Shown piece after piece: positions 8,474 to 16,872 of a stretch of DNA of 41,919 nt (position 1 is its first letter; each line of letters opens with the position of its first letter). Both the position numbers and the translations under genes were made by a program. This DNA comes from Polyangiaceae bacterium (GTDB taxonomy: Bacteria > Myxococcota_A > Polyangia > Polyangiales > Polyangiaceae). The stretch lies in assembly GCA_013361525.1 (NCBI GenBank), contig JABFXY010000104.1:1-41919 (forward strand), given 5' to 3'. The notes beneath the pieces were generated by a model, which saw nothing but the letters and a program-made list of their open reading frames with translations, was not told the DNA's origin and made no database searches.

Positions 8474-9321
8474 GTCGTTCGGCGAAATGGCTGACGATCG
8501 CCATTGCGATATGGGCTTTCGGGTGCGGTGACGACGAGAATGGTGGCTCGGGATCCGAGGGCGGCGCTGCGAGCGGCGGCGATTCGCAAGGGGGCGCACC
8601 GCTGGGTGGCGCCGCAGAGGGTGGATCTGCGAATGGTGGAGCCTCGGATGGAGGCGCTGCCGACGGCGGTGCACCGACGGACGGAGGCGGCGGCTCGGGA
8701 GGAGGCAGCTCTCCGGTTTGCACGGAAGAGCGGACCGAGGCCCTCGGCCCGATCGACACTATGAGCACCGGCGACGTCATCGTCCTCGACGAGGAGGACG
8801 GCGCGGCGACGCTTTTCGTCGATGCATCGGCGGGCGGCATTCAGGAACAAGCCAACAACCCGTGGATTTACCTCGATCTCGCGACGCTCGAGAAAGTCGC
8901 GGTGACCGACGTCTCGGCCGATGCCGACACAGCGTGGGACCTCGCCATCAAGCGACCCGTGGTGCGGACGAACTCCGGCGACGGTGGATACGCAGGCGAG
9001 GGCGGCGCCGTCCGTCTCGACGCTGCATTCGACGATGTCACGAGCGCCGACGCGAACGCGGCCTTCGAGACGGAGGGCTGGTTCGATGCCGATTGCACGC
9101 TGAAGCTCGACGCCGGGGGCGCCATTTCGACGACCTTCGACGGATGGTACGAATACGACAATACGGTCGTCTCGCCCGGCGGCGGCACTTGGCTCGTTCG
9201 CGCGGGGGACGGCGTGAAGGTCTTCAAGCTCGAGATTCTCGACTACTATTCCAACCCAGACGGCTCGAGCGGAACGGCGGGCGGCCGCTATCGTCTGCGG
9301 GTCGCGGAGGTGACGCCGTGA
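8470..9321 (+). CDS. hmuY: HmuY-family heme-binding lipoprotein
   Basis: A 283-residue protein with a signal peptide ending in Phe-Gly-Cys (Cys19), a long Gly/Ala/Ser-rich linker to about residue 80, and one HmuY domain. The domain shows AWDLAIKRPVVRTNSG, WYEYDNTVVSPGGGTWLVR and VKVFKLEILDYYSNPDGSSG, a very good match to the HmuY pattern, ending in a strand YRLRV. The start ATG overlaps the previous stop (ATGA) and has GGAGG upstream. Together with the first gene this gives three HmuY domains in one operon. The Gly-rich linker would hold the heme-binding domain away from the membrane. It overlaps hmuS by four bases (GTGA). Confidence 0.9.
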   Translation: MSRSAKWLTIAIAIWAFGCGDDENGGSGSEGGAASGGDSQGGAPLGGAAEGGSANGGASDGGAADGGAPTDGGGGSGGGSSPVCTEERTEALGPIDTMSTGDVIVLDEEDGAATLFVDASAGGIQEQANNPWIYLDLATLEKVAVTDVSADADTAWDLAIKRPVVRTNSGDGGYAGEGGAVRLDAAFDDVTSADANAAFETEGWFDADCTLKLDAGGAISTTFDGWYEYDNTVVSPGGGTWLVRAGDGVKVFKLEILDYYSNPDGSSGTAGGRYRLRVAEVTP

Positions 9322-10352
9322 GCACCCTACTTCAGCGTTATGAAGAGCTGAAAGCGAGCGGAGCGAAGCTCTACCCACGCGACGCCGCGCGAGCGCTCGG
9401 CGTCACCGAGGCGGACTTGGTCTCGGTTCATATCGGCGCAAAACGGCTTCGCCCTGCGTTTCAAACGCTGGTGCGCGCGATGCCGGCGCTCGGCGAGGTC
9501 AAGACGATGACGCGCAACGAGCACGCGGTCATCGAACGATGGGGACGATTCGAAGAGATCGAAGCGGAAGACGGCGCGGCGCTCGGCCAGGTCGTCGGGG
9601 CAGACATCGATCTTCGACTGTTCTTTCATCAATGGGGATCGGCGTTCGTCGTCGACGACACGACACCCAAGGGCCCCCGGACGAGCCTGCAGATCTTCGA
9701 TCGCTTCGGCGACAGCGTCTTCAAGGTATTCCCCGAGTCGGAGACCGCACGGGCTGCATTGCACGCGTTCGCGGAAGAGCACGCGCAGACCGACGGTTCC
9801 GCTTTTGCGGTCGAGCCGAGACCCACGCGCGCGCCGTCGCGACCGCCCACGCCCGACGACCAAGAGGCGTTTCGAGCGGCCTGGGACGCCATGCAGGATA
9901 CGCACGAGTTCTTCGGCTTGTTGCGACGCTTCGGGCTGGGTCGCGTCCGCGCGCTGGAGGTGGCTGGTCCGACCCGGGCGGAGGAGATTGCGACCACCGC
10001 GCTCGAGGCGGTGCTCGAGCGCGCATCGATCGATGCGCAACCGATCATGATCTTCGTGGGTAGCCGCGGCGTCCTGCAGATTCACACCGGCAACGTGCGC
10101 ACCGTCAAACGGATGTCGGGCTATCTCAATGTGCTCGACCCCGGCTTCAATCTGCACGTCCGCGACGAAGCCATTGCGCGCGCTTTCGTCGTGCGAAAGC
10201 CCACGGTCGACGGCGATGTCACCTCGCTCGAGCTGTTCGACACGGACGGCGAAACGGTGGCGATGCTCTTCTCGAAGCGGAAGCCCGGCCAGATCGAAGG
10301 CTCGTATTGGCGGGAGCTCCTCGCTTCGCTCCCGCATAAGGCCCACTCGTGA
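9318..10352 (+). CDS. hmuS: Hemin-degrading / heme-handling protein HmuS (HemS family)
   Basis: A 344-residue cytoplasmic protein, the normal length for HemS/ChuS/HmuS. It is built of two related halves: the first begins YPRDAARALGVTEADLVSVHIG and contains MTRNEHAVIERWGRFEEI and RLFFHQWGSAFV; the second repeats the plan with AEEIATTALEAVLERA, VGSRGVLQIHTGNVRTVKRM and FNLHVRDEAIARAFVVRKP. HemS proteins take heme from the inner-membrane transporter and store or break it down. The GTG start overlaps the upstream stop; a much longer frame open upstream is the other-frame reading of the HmuY gene. It overlaps hmuT by four bases. Confidence 0.93.
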   Translation: MSTLLQRYEELKASGAKLYPRDAARALGVTEADLVSVHIGAKRLRPAFQTLVRAMPALGEVKTMTRNEHAVIERWGRFEEIEAEDGAALGQVVGADIDLRLFFHQWGSAFVVDDTTPKGPRTSLQIFDRFGDSVFKVFPESETARAALHAFAEEHAQTDGSAFAVEPRPTRAPSRPPTPDDQEAFRAAWDAMQDTHEFFGLLRRFGLGRVRALEVAGPTRAEEIATTALEAVLERASIDAQPIMIFVGSRGVLQIHTGNVRTVKRMSGYLNVLDPGFNLHVRDEAIARAFVVRKPTVDGDVTSLELFDTDGETVAMLFSKRKPGQIEGSYWRELLASLPHKAHS

Positions 10353-11203
10353 ACCGCCGGCAAACGCTCCTCGGCGGCGCGGCCATGTTCGCGCTCGCGG
10401 CCTGCCGGGGTGAGGCGGCTCCGCGACGAGGAGACGAGCGCGTCGTCGTCGCTGGTGGCCCCATTACCGAGATCGCGTTTGCGATCGGCGCGGGCGAAGC
10501 GATCGTGGGCGCCGACACGTCCAGCGTCTTCCCGGCGGAAACGAGCGCGCTGCCGAAGGTCGGCTACCAACGACAGCTCGCCTCCGAAGGGGTGCTTTCA
10601 CTTTCGCCGACGATGCTCCTCGCGAGCGACGAAGCCGGCCCGCCCGAAGCGCTGGACCAGATCCGCGGTGCCGGTGTCCGAGTCGTCACCATTGGAAGCC
10701 CGAAAGAAGCGAGCGCGATCCCCACGCGCGTCCTCGCCGTCGGGGACGCATTGGCGCGCGCAGAGGAAGCCCAATCGCTCGCGTCCAAGCTCGAGCAATC
10801 CATTGCAGCGCTCGAGCGCAAAGCAGCCTCGCGAACGACGCGGCCGCGCGTGCTCCTCCTCTATGCGCGGGGGCATGGATCGATGCTCGTCGGCGGGCGC
10901 CGCACCGCGGCGGAGATCGTGCTGTCGCTCGCCGGCTGTACCAATGCAGCCTCGGACCTCGAAGGTTTCGTACCTTTGACGCCGGAAGCCGCGCTCGCCG
11001 CACGGCCCGAGATCGTGCTCGCTCCGCAAATGGGCCTCGAAAGCCTGGGCGGCGCGGAAGCGTTGTTTGCGACTCCGGGGTTGTCCGAGACACCGGCGGC
11101 ACGCAATCGGCGTGTCGTCGCCGTCGACGATTTGCTGCTCTTGGGGCTCGGGCCGCGCATCGCCGAAGCGGTCGAGGCCGTCGCCAGCAACGTCTTCGCA
11201 TAA
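10349..11203 (+). CDS. hmuT: Heme ABC transporter substrate-binding lipoprotein HmuT
   Basis: A 284-residue class III periplasmic binding protein. The start is a GTG overlapping the hmuS stop. Residues 1-19 contain an Arg-Arg motif and a hydrophobic segment ending in LAAC, a good lipobox. The mature part has the family's features: the first strand VVVAGGPITEIAFAIG, VGYQRQLASEGVLSLSP, a long connecting helix around residues 130-165, MLVGGRRTAAEIVLSLAGC, and PEAALAARPEIVLAPQMGLES. It would carry heme from the outer membrane to HmuU. No His or Tyr heme ligand can be assigned by eye. Confidence 0.93.
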   Translation: MNRRQTLLGGAAMFALAACRGEAAPRRGDERVVVAGGPITEIAFAIGAGEAIVGADTSSVFPAETSALPKVGYQRQLASEGVLSLSPTMLLASDEAGPPEALDQIRGAGVRVVTIGSPKEASAIPTRVLAVGDALARAEEAQSLASKLEQSIAALERKAASRTTRPRVLLLYARGHGSMLVGGRRTAAEIVLSLAGCTNAASDLEGFVPLTPEAALAARPEIVLAPQMGLESLGGAEALFATPGLSETPAARNRRVVAVDDLLLLGLGPRIAEAVEAVASNVFA

Positions 11204-11209
11204 TCGAAC

Positions 11210-12229
11210 ATGCGCCCGCGTTGGTCTTTCGTGCTCGTTGCCGCGCTCGCGCTCGTCGCGCTCGGCACGTCGCTCGTCGTGGGTGCAGTCGACACCAGCC
11301 CGCGCGACGTGATGTCGGCATTTGCGGAGGTCGTCGGTCTCGCGCCGCCAGGCAGCACCGACAGCCGGCACGTAGCCGTTTTGCTCGATATTCGCGCCCC
11401 GCGCGTCGCAACGGGCCTACTCGTCGGTGCCGCGTTGGGCGCGGCAGGAGCCGCGTTGCAGGGCGTATTTCGCAATCCACTCGCGGATCCGTCGCTCCTC
11501 GGGGTGTCGCTGGGTGCTTCGCTCGGCGCGGCGCTGGTCATCGTGCTCGGCCAAGGGATCGGCTCGCTGTGGGCCACACCCGCAGGTGCATTCGCGGGCG
11601 GGCTCGGCGCCACGTTGCTCGCGTCGCTTGCGGCGCAGAGCGGGCGGTCGCTCGACACCGTCTCGCTGCTCCTCGGCGGGATTGCCGTGCAAGCCTTTTG
11701 CGGCGCGGCCATTGGTCTTTTGATCTACGTCGCCAGCGACTCGAAGCAGCGCGATCTCACCTTTTGGCTATTGGGGAGTCTCGGTGGATCGACGTGGCAT
11801 CGCCTCGGCGCGGCCGCGTTGCCGCTCGGCGTCGCGATCGTCGGATTGCCCAGGCTCGCCCGTTCGCTCGACGCCCTCGCGCTCGGCGAGGCCGAAGCGT
11901 CCGACCTCGGCATTGCGGTCGGGCGTGTCCGAGCGGCCGCCGTCATCCTGTGTGCGCTCGGTGTCGGCGCAGCTGTCGCGATCTCCGGCCCGATAGGGTT
12001 CGTCGGCCTCGTCGTCCCGCACCTCGCGCGCATCCTCGGCGGCGCGAGCCATCGCATCACCATCGTCGGCTCGGCGATTGGCGGCGGCCTTCTCCTCGTC
12101 ATCGCAGACACCCTCGCACGAACCATCGTGAAGCCCGCCGAGCTGCCGATCGGCGTCGTCACTGCCTTCCTGGGCGCGCCGTTTTTCTATTTCCTGCTGC
12201 TTCGCCGGCGGCGCGCGGAGGTCGCATGA
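11210..12229 (+). CDS. hmuU: Heme ABC transporter permease HmuU (FecCD family)
   Basis: A 339-residue integral membrane protein with about nine to ten hydrophobic segments, as usual for FecCD permeases. Family motifs include LDIRAPRVATGLLVGAALG, the ALQGVFRNPLADPSLLGVS loop, FWLLGSL, and ISGPIGFVGLVVPHLARI in the segment that contacts the ATPase. It sits six bases after the hmuT stop and overlaps hmuV by four bases (ATGA), which suggests coupled translation of permease and ATPase. Confidence 0.95.
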   Translation: MRPRWSFVLVAALALVALGTSLVVGAVDTSPRDVMSAFAEVVGLAPPGSTDSRHVAVLLDIRAPRVATGLLVGAALGAAGAALQGVFRNPLADPSLLGVSLGASLGAALVIVLGQGIGSLWATPAGAFAGGLGATLLASLAAQSGRSLDTVSLLLGGIAVQAFCGAAIGLLIYVASDSKQRDLTFWLLGSLGGSTWHRLGAAALPLGVAIVGLPRLARSLDALALGEAEASDLGIAVGRVRAAAVILCALGVGAAVAISGPIGFVGLVVPHLARILGGASHRITIVGSAIGGGLLLVIADTLARTIVKPAELPIGVVTAFLGAPFFYFLLLRRRRAEVA

Positions 12230-13050
12230 TGGTGCTCCGCACCGAAAACGTCACCGTCGTCCGCGGCGGCGCGACGCTCCTCGACCGCGTGAGCATGGAG
12301 GTGAGTGCGGGGCGCCTCCTGGCGGTCGTCGGACCGAACGGGGCCGGCAAATCGACATTGCTGCGCGTGCTCGCAAATGAGCTCACGCCTTGCTCGGGCA
12401 GCGTCCATTTCGACGGTTTCCCATTGAAGGACCATGAGCCGCGCTCGCTCGCGCGGCGACGAGCCGTCCTGCGGCAGAGATTTTCGGTATCCGGTGACTT
12501 CCGCGTCGGAGAGGTCGTGCGGCTCGGCCGAACACCTTATCCATCCGGGGGTCACGCGCGGGAAGACCACGCCATTGCGGATCGCTTGCTCGCCGAGGTC
12601 GGGCTGCCGGGCTTTACGGGCCGATCGTATGCGACGCTGTCAGGTGGTGAGCAGCAGCGCGTCCACCTGGCTCGCGCGCTCGCCCAGCTCGAAGGCCCGG
12701 TCACACCCAAGCTGCTTCTGCTCGACGAGCCCAGCTCGAGCCTCGATCCGCGGCAACAGCACGAGGTGCTCTCCCTCGTGTCGAAGCGCGTGCGCGCGGG
12801 CTATGCCGCCGTCGCGGTGTTGCACGACCTGTCGCTCGCCGCGCGCTACGCCGACGACGTCGTCGTCCTGTGCCGGGGAAACGTCGCAGCGAAAGCGCCG
12901 ATGGCATCGCTCGACGAAGCGACGATACGCGCGGTGTTCCGCGTCGAGGTGACGAAGACCGCCGGACGCGACGGTGCGACGCAATGGCTCGTGGAGGGCC
13001 CGAGCGAGGACCGCGACGCAAGTGAGCGCCCGCACGCCGGGGCGCCTTGA
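12226..13050 (+). CDS. hmuV: Heme ABC transporter ATP-binding protein HmuV
   Basis: A 274-residue ATPase with Walker A GPNGAGKST (about residues 36-44), signature LSGGEQQR, Walker B LLLLDEP followed by the D-loop SSSLD, and switch His in VLHDLSLA. All catalytic residues are present. The start is the ATG overlapping the hmuU stop; the upstream part of the same frame is only the antiphase reading of hmuU. The last 25 residues, after the domain, are charged and variable. Confidence 0.95.
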   Translation: MMVLRTENVTVVRGGATLLDRVSMEVSAGRLLAVVGPNGAGKSTLLRVLANELTPCSGSVHFDGFPLKDHEPRSLARRRAVLRQRFSVSGDFRVGEVVRLGRTPYPSGGHAREDHAIADRLLAEVGLPGFTGRSYATLSGGEQQRVHLARALAQLEGPVTPKLLLLDEPSSSLDPRQQHEVLSLVSKRVRAGYAAVAVLHDLSLAARYADDVVVLCRGNVAAKAPMASLDEATIRAVFRVEVTKTAGRDGATQWLVEGPSEDRDASERPHAGAP

Positions 13051-13096
13051 GAGACCTTTTCGCCAATTCGCTATTTGCCAATCGACGGAGACGCCC

Positions 13097-13552
13097 ATGC
13101 TCGCCGAACGTATCGAATCGCCCCAAACCGACCTCCACGACCCCACGCAACGCCACTTGCTGTTCGTTCGCGGCCCGTGGGAGGTCCGCTCCCCGCCCGG
13201 ATGTTGCCCCCTCGCCCCGCGGTGGCTCGGGCACGGACTCTGGCATTTGCAATTCACGACATCGATCGCGACGACAGAGCCTTTTCGCGTCTCGGTCTTG
13301 GCATTTCGCGAGCGGTCGGTCGTCGGTTCGTTCCTCGTCCGAGCGTCCCATTGGGAGCATGAAGCGGCCTTCGACGCGAGGCGCCTCGACAGCTACCTGA
13401 CGGGGGAGCTCGGCCTCGGCCCCGCCAGCCACGCGATGCGCAACCTCGTCCACCTGATGGAGGACAAGGCGCTCTCTTCGCTGCTCCGACGACGAGCAGC
13501 CTCCATCGCCGCGGAGCCCGAGTGCGATCGAGCCCGGCGCGAGTCGGCCTGA
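13097..13552 (+). CDS. Small unknown gene at the end of the heme operon
   Basis: A 151-residue protein without signal peptide or membrane segment. The ATG has ACGGAG six bases upstream and lies 46 bases after hmuV. Seen: a PPGCCPL pair of adjacent Cys near residue 36, Trp-rich strands (RWLGHGLWHLQF), a FRVSVLAFRERSVVGSFLVR strand pair that looks like a small beta-barrel, and a helical C-terminus. I do not recognise the family. Its position suggests a role linked to heme or iron, such as a cytoplasmic heme-handling partner, but that is only context. Confidence 0.65.
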   Translation: MLAERIESPQTDLHDPTQRHLLFVRGPWEVRSPPGCCPLAPRWLGHGLWHLQFTTSIATTEPFRVSVLAFRERSVVGSFLVRASHWEHEAAFDARRLDSYLTGELGLGPASHAMRNLVHLMEDKALSSLLRRRAASIAAEPECDRARRESA

Positions 13553-13568
13553 GCGCGTGCCCACGCCC

Positions 13569-13596
13569 TTGACCGCGCCTCGGACCGGCCTACACT
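13569..13596 (+). promoter_or_regulatory. Putative promoter of the TetR-rph-like operon
   Basis: TTGACC (13569-13574) and TACACT (13591-13596) are 16 bases apart. The expected transcription start, near 13603, falls inside the 22-bp palindrome and only about four bases before the first ATG, so the transcript would be nearly leaderless if that ATG is used. Confidence 0.5.
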
Positions 13597-13600
13597 CGAT

Positions 13601-13622
13601 GACCGAATGAGCTCATTTGGTC
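13601..13622. promoter_or_regulatory. TetR operator candidate (22-bp palindrome)
   Basis: The arms GACCGAATGAG and CTCATTTGGTC are inverted copies with 10 of 11 positions matching and no spacer. The palindrome covers the expected transcription start and the first ATG of the TetR gene, which is the classic place for self-repression. Confidence 0.68.
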
Positions 13623-14410
13623 ACGACGTTCAAACGCGCGCTCGTCCGAAGAGCGGCGCGGCGACCGCGGGTCGCGCAATGAACGCGCCCCGCGACGAGC
13701 GAGCGCACCGCATCCTCGACACCGCCGGGGCGCTGATTTTGCGCTGGGGCTACGACAAGACGAGCATCGACGACATCGCCCGGACGGCAGGCGTCGCAAA
13801 GGGCACCGTCTATCTCCATTGGAAGTCGCGGGATGCTCTGTTCGTCGCGCTGCTTCGCCGCGAGCGGGTCGAGCTGCTCGGTGAGGTGGTCGAGCAGCTC
13901 GCGGGCACCCCTTCTCCCGCGACTTTGCCCGATTTGTTGAAGCACTTCGCGCTCGCCGTCCTTCGGCGCCCGCTCCTCAAGGCGGTGCTTTTGCGTGACA
14001 TGAGCGTCATCGGCAAGCTCGCGCGCCGCGAGCGCGGCGACGAGGCGCGCGACCGCCTACAGGACGGCTTCGTTCGGTATTTGAAGGAGCTGCGCGAGCT
14101 CGGCCTCGTGCGTGCGGACGTCACGATGGGCGCTCAAGCGAGCCTCGTCGCGTCCCTGATGGTGGGCTTTTTCGTCGCTCCACCCATGATGCCGAAGGCC
14201 CTCTCCTCGTCGGAGGATGAGCTCGCCGACCTCCTCGCCGATACGGTCCGACGCGCGTTCGATCCGGGTAAGCGGCAGAGCAAGGCCGATATCGAAGCCG
14301 GCTCCCGGGCCACTCGACGCTACGTCGAAGACGCGCTCGAAACTGCGCACCAAAAGCTCGCAATCGCGCTTAGCGGCCCCCAAGCAGCTGACGAGGAGGT
14401 GCAGCGATGA
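13607..14410 (+). CDS. TetR-family transcriptional regulator
   Basis: A 267-residue regulator. The N-terminal HTH is plain: RAHRILDTAGALILRWGYDK, then TSIDDIARTAGVAKGTVYLHWKSRDALF, which holds the recognition helix and the usual YxHWxSKxxL end. The C-terminal ligand domain is helical and not assignable. Two starts are possible: ATG 13607, which lies within the palindrome, or ATG 13679, which begins about ten residues before the first helix as is normal for the family. Neither has a good Shine-Dalgarno. The stop overlaps the next ATG (ATGA), so regulator and enzyme are co-translated; the enzyme is probably controlled by this protein. Confidence 0.9.
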   Translation: MSSFGHDVQTRARPKSGAATAGRAMNAPRDERAHRILDTAGALILRWGYDKTSIDDIARTAGVAKGTVYLHWKSRDALFVALLRRERVELLGEVVEQLAGTPSPATLPDLLKHFALAVLRRPLLKAVLLRDMSVIGKLARRERGDEARDRLQDGFVRYLKELRELGLVRADVTMGAQASLVASLMVGFFVAPPMMPKALSSSEDELADLLADTVRRAFDPGKRQSKADIEAGSRATRRYVEDALETAHQKLAIALSGPQAADEEVQR

Positions 14411-16872
14411 CTTCACGCCAGGGCTCGTTCATTCTCGATCTGGCCGATCCGTCGGCGACGCTCGACCGCGTCGGCGGCAAAGGAGCGTCGCTCGCCAAGC
14501 TGGCTTCTGCGGGATTGCCGGTACCGAGCGGCTTCCATGTCACGACGGACGCCTATCGTCGCTTCGCCGAGCAGCCGGCCGAAATCGAAATGGCGATTCG
14601 CGCCGCATACAAGGAATTGGGCGGCGGCCGTGTCGCGGTGCGGTCTTCCGCGACCGCGGAGGATCTGCCCGATATGTCCTTCGCGGGGCAACACGACACG
14701 TTCCTCAACGTGCGAGGTGCAGACGCCGTCATCGACGCGGTGAAGCGTTGTTGGGCTTCGCTGTTCAACGCGCGCGCCATCGAATACCGCGCTCGCAGGA
14801 ACGTTACCGAAGCCCCCGCGATCGCCGTCGTGGTCCAATCGCTCGTCGACGCGACCGCGGCGGGCGTTCTTTTTACGGCAGATCCGGTCACCCACGCGGC
14901 GGATCGAATCGTCATCAATGCCTCGTGGGGGCTCGGAGACGCGGTCGTCGCCGGCCACGTGACGCCAGATGTGATCGTTATCGACGAAACAGCTTCGACC
15001 ATCGTCGAAGAGCGAATCGCCGACAAAACGGTCATGACGGTCATGACCGACGCGGGAACGACCGACGCCCCCGTGTCCGAAGAGCGCAGGCGGATACGGT
15101 CGCTCGACCATCGTCGTGCGTTCGACCTCGCGCGTCTGGGGACGCGAATCGAAGCCCTCTATGGCCGGCCGATGGATATCGAATGGGCCATTTCCAACGA
15201 CGGCATCTTCATTCTGCAGGCGCGCCCCATCACCGTCGGTGCACCGCAGTCGGAGGAGTGGAACGACAGCCTACAAGGCGACTGTCTATGGTCGAGCGGC
15301 AACCTCGGCGAGGCGATTCCGGACGTGATGACGCCTTGTACCTGGTCGCTGATTCAACGCTTCATGCCCGAGACGATGCCGACGTCGTCGGTCGCGGGCC
15401 TTCGCGCATATGGCAACATCGGCGGCCGATTTTATATGAACCTGAGCGTCGCCGCGACGCTGGCCGCCGCCTTCGGGATGAAGAAGAAGTTCGTCGAGGC
15501 GAGCTCCGAGGTATTCGGAAAAATCCCCGCCGGGGTCGACCTTCCGACCGTCCCCATTTCGCGCCTTCGCATCTTCCGGCAGCTGGTCCCGGTCATCTTC
15601 ACGTTCCTTCGCCGCGCAGCCAAGGCGCGCAAGGAATTCCCCGCATTCGCGGCATCGTCGGCAGGGAGAGCGGACACCATTCGTGTGAGCGTCGGTGCGG
15701 CAGCGTCGCCCGCGAAGCTCATCGAACGCTGGCGTGACGACGTCGAGCCGTTCTTCCGCGAGTGTTGCACCATGCTTGCGGCGGTCACTCGGGAAGGTGG
15801 GGACTCGCTCGTCGCCGTCCGGGGCCAATTGACCGAGCTCGTCGGCCACGCCGACGCCGACGCCCTCCTCACCGGGTTGCACGGCGACGCCGGTCAGCTG
15901 GCAAGCCTCGGACCGTTGATTGGCCTGTCGCAGCTCGCCCGCGGCGAAATCGACCGCGAGACATTCGGGCGCCAGCACGGCCACCGAAGCGCACACGAAT
16001 TCGAGATCTCGATCCCCCGCCCCGCCGAAGATCCCCATTGGATCGACGCGCAGCTCGAGGGGTTGCGCAATGCCGAGGTCGACGTGGACACTTTGCTGAA
16101 GCGTCGGTCCGCGGCGCGCAAGGCGGCATGGGACAAGCTCGAGCAGACCCATCCTCGCAAAGTGTCGTCGATGCGCGGCCGGATCGAACAATGGGCTCAC
16201 ATCGCGCGAAACCGGGAGCTTGCTCGCTCCGAAATGATCCGCGCGTTCTGGGTCGTGCGCGCGTTCGCCCTGCGTGCCGGCGAGCTTCTCGGCAAGGAGC
16301 GAGACGTCTTCTTTCTCACCCTGGACGAGATCCTCGAGTGCCTCGCGGGCGACACGTCGTCGCTCACGCGCGTCCCGGCACGCCGCGCTACCTATCAACG
16401 GTACAGCGCGCTACCAACCTATCCGACGCTCATCCGCGGGCCGTTCGATCCCATTCGATGGGCAGCGGATCCGAATCGCCGAAGCGACGTCTACCAAGCC
16501 GAATCCGCACCGGTCCCGGTCGGGGACACCATCGTCGGCTTCCCAGGTGCAGAGGGCATCGTGGAAGGCGTGGCCCGCGTCATTGCTCGAGCCGACGACG
16601 GTAGCGAGCTTCGTCAGGGCGAGATTTTGGTGACCACCGTCACGAACATCGGTTGGACGCCGCTCTTTCCGCGTGCGTCTGCGGTCGTGACCGACGTCGG
16701 CGCTCCGTTGTCACACGCTGCCATCGTGGCCCGCGAGCTCGGCATTCCGGCGGTCGTCGGGTGTGGCAATGCGACGATGCGCTTGCGCACGGGCGACCGC
16801 GTTCGGGTCGACGGCAAGCGCGGCGTCGTCGAGCGTTTGGAGCCCGCGACGCCCGCTCCGATCAGACCCTGA
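14407..16872 (+). CDS. Rifampicin-phosphotransferase-like / PEP-synthase-family enzyme
   Basis: An 821-residue protein with the three-part plan of rifampicin phosphotransferases: an N-terminal ATP-grasp PEP/pyruvate-binding domain (GGKGASLAKL near residue 20, RVAVRSSATAEDLPDMSFAG near residue 76, QSLVDATAAGVLFTADP), a middle domain of about 400 residues, and a C-terminal swivelling His domain with the phospho-carrier His770 in LSHAAIVARELGIPAVVG. The PEP-binding TIM barrel of true PEP synthase is absent, which favours a dikinase that passes phosphate to a small molecule or antibiotic. Known RPH enzymes are about 865 residues. The real acceptor cannot be told from sequence. It is coupled to the TetR gene and convergent with the DUF1552 gene, overlapping it by 11 bases. 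Confidence 0.82.
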   Translation: MTSRQGSFILDLADPSATLDRVGGKGASLAKLASAGLPVPSGFHVTTDAYRRFAEQPAEIEMAIRAAYKELGGGRVAVRSSATAEDLPDMSFAGQHDTFLNVRGADAVIDAVKRCWASLFNARAIEYRARRNVTEAPAIAVVVQSLVDATAAGVLFTADPVTHAADRIVINASWGLGDAVVAGHVTPDVIVIDETASTIVEERIADKTVMTVMTDAGTTDAPVSEERRRIRSLDHRRAFDLARLGTRIEALYGRPMDIEWAISNDGIFILQARPITVGAPQSEEWNDSLQGDCLWSSGNLGEAIPDVMTPCTWSLIQRFMPETMPTSSVAGLRAYGNIGGRFYMNLSVAATLAAAFGMKKKFVEASSEVFGKIPAGVDLPTVPISRLRIFRQLVPVIFTFLRRAAKARKEFPAFAASSAGRADTIRVSVGAAASPAKLIERWRDDVEPFFRECCTMLAAVTREGGDSLVAVRGQLTELVGHADADALLTGLHGDAGQLASLGPLIGLSQLARGEIDRETFGRQHGHRSAHEFEISIPRPAEDPHWIDAQLEGLRNAEVDVDTLLKRRSAARKAAWDKLEQTHPRKVSSMRGRIEQWAHIARNRELARSEMIRAFWVVRAFALRAGELLGKERDVFFLTLDEILECLAGDTSSLTRVPARRATYQRYSALPTYPTLIRGPFDPIRWAADPNRRSDVYQAESAPVPVGDTIVGFPGAEGIVEGVARVIARADDGSELRQGEILVTTVTNIGWTPLFPRASAVVTDVGAPLSHAAIVARELGIPAVVGCGNATMRLRTGDRVRVDGKRGVVERLEPATPAPIRP

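Noticed and set aside
11221..12225. Long upstream extension of the hmuV frame through hmuU
   Set aside because: The translation is Arg-rich noise and hmuU is intact in another frame; the ATG overlapping the hmuU stop fits the operon style.
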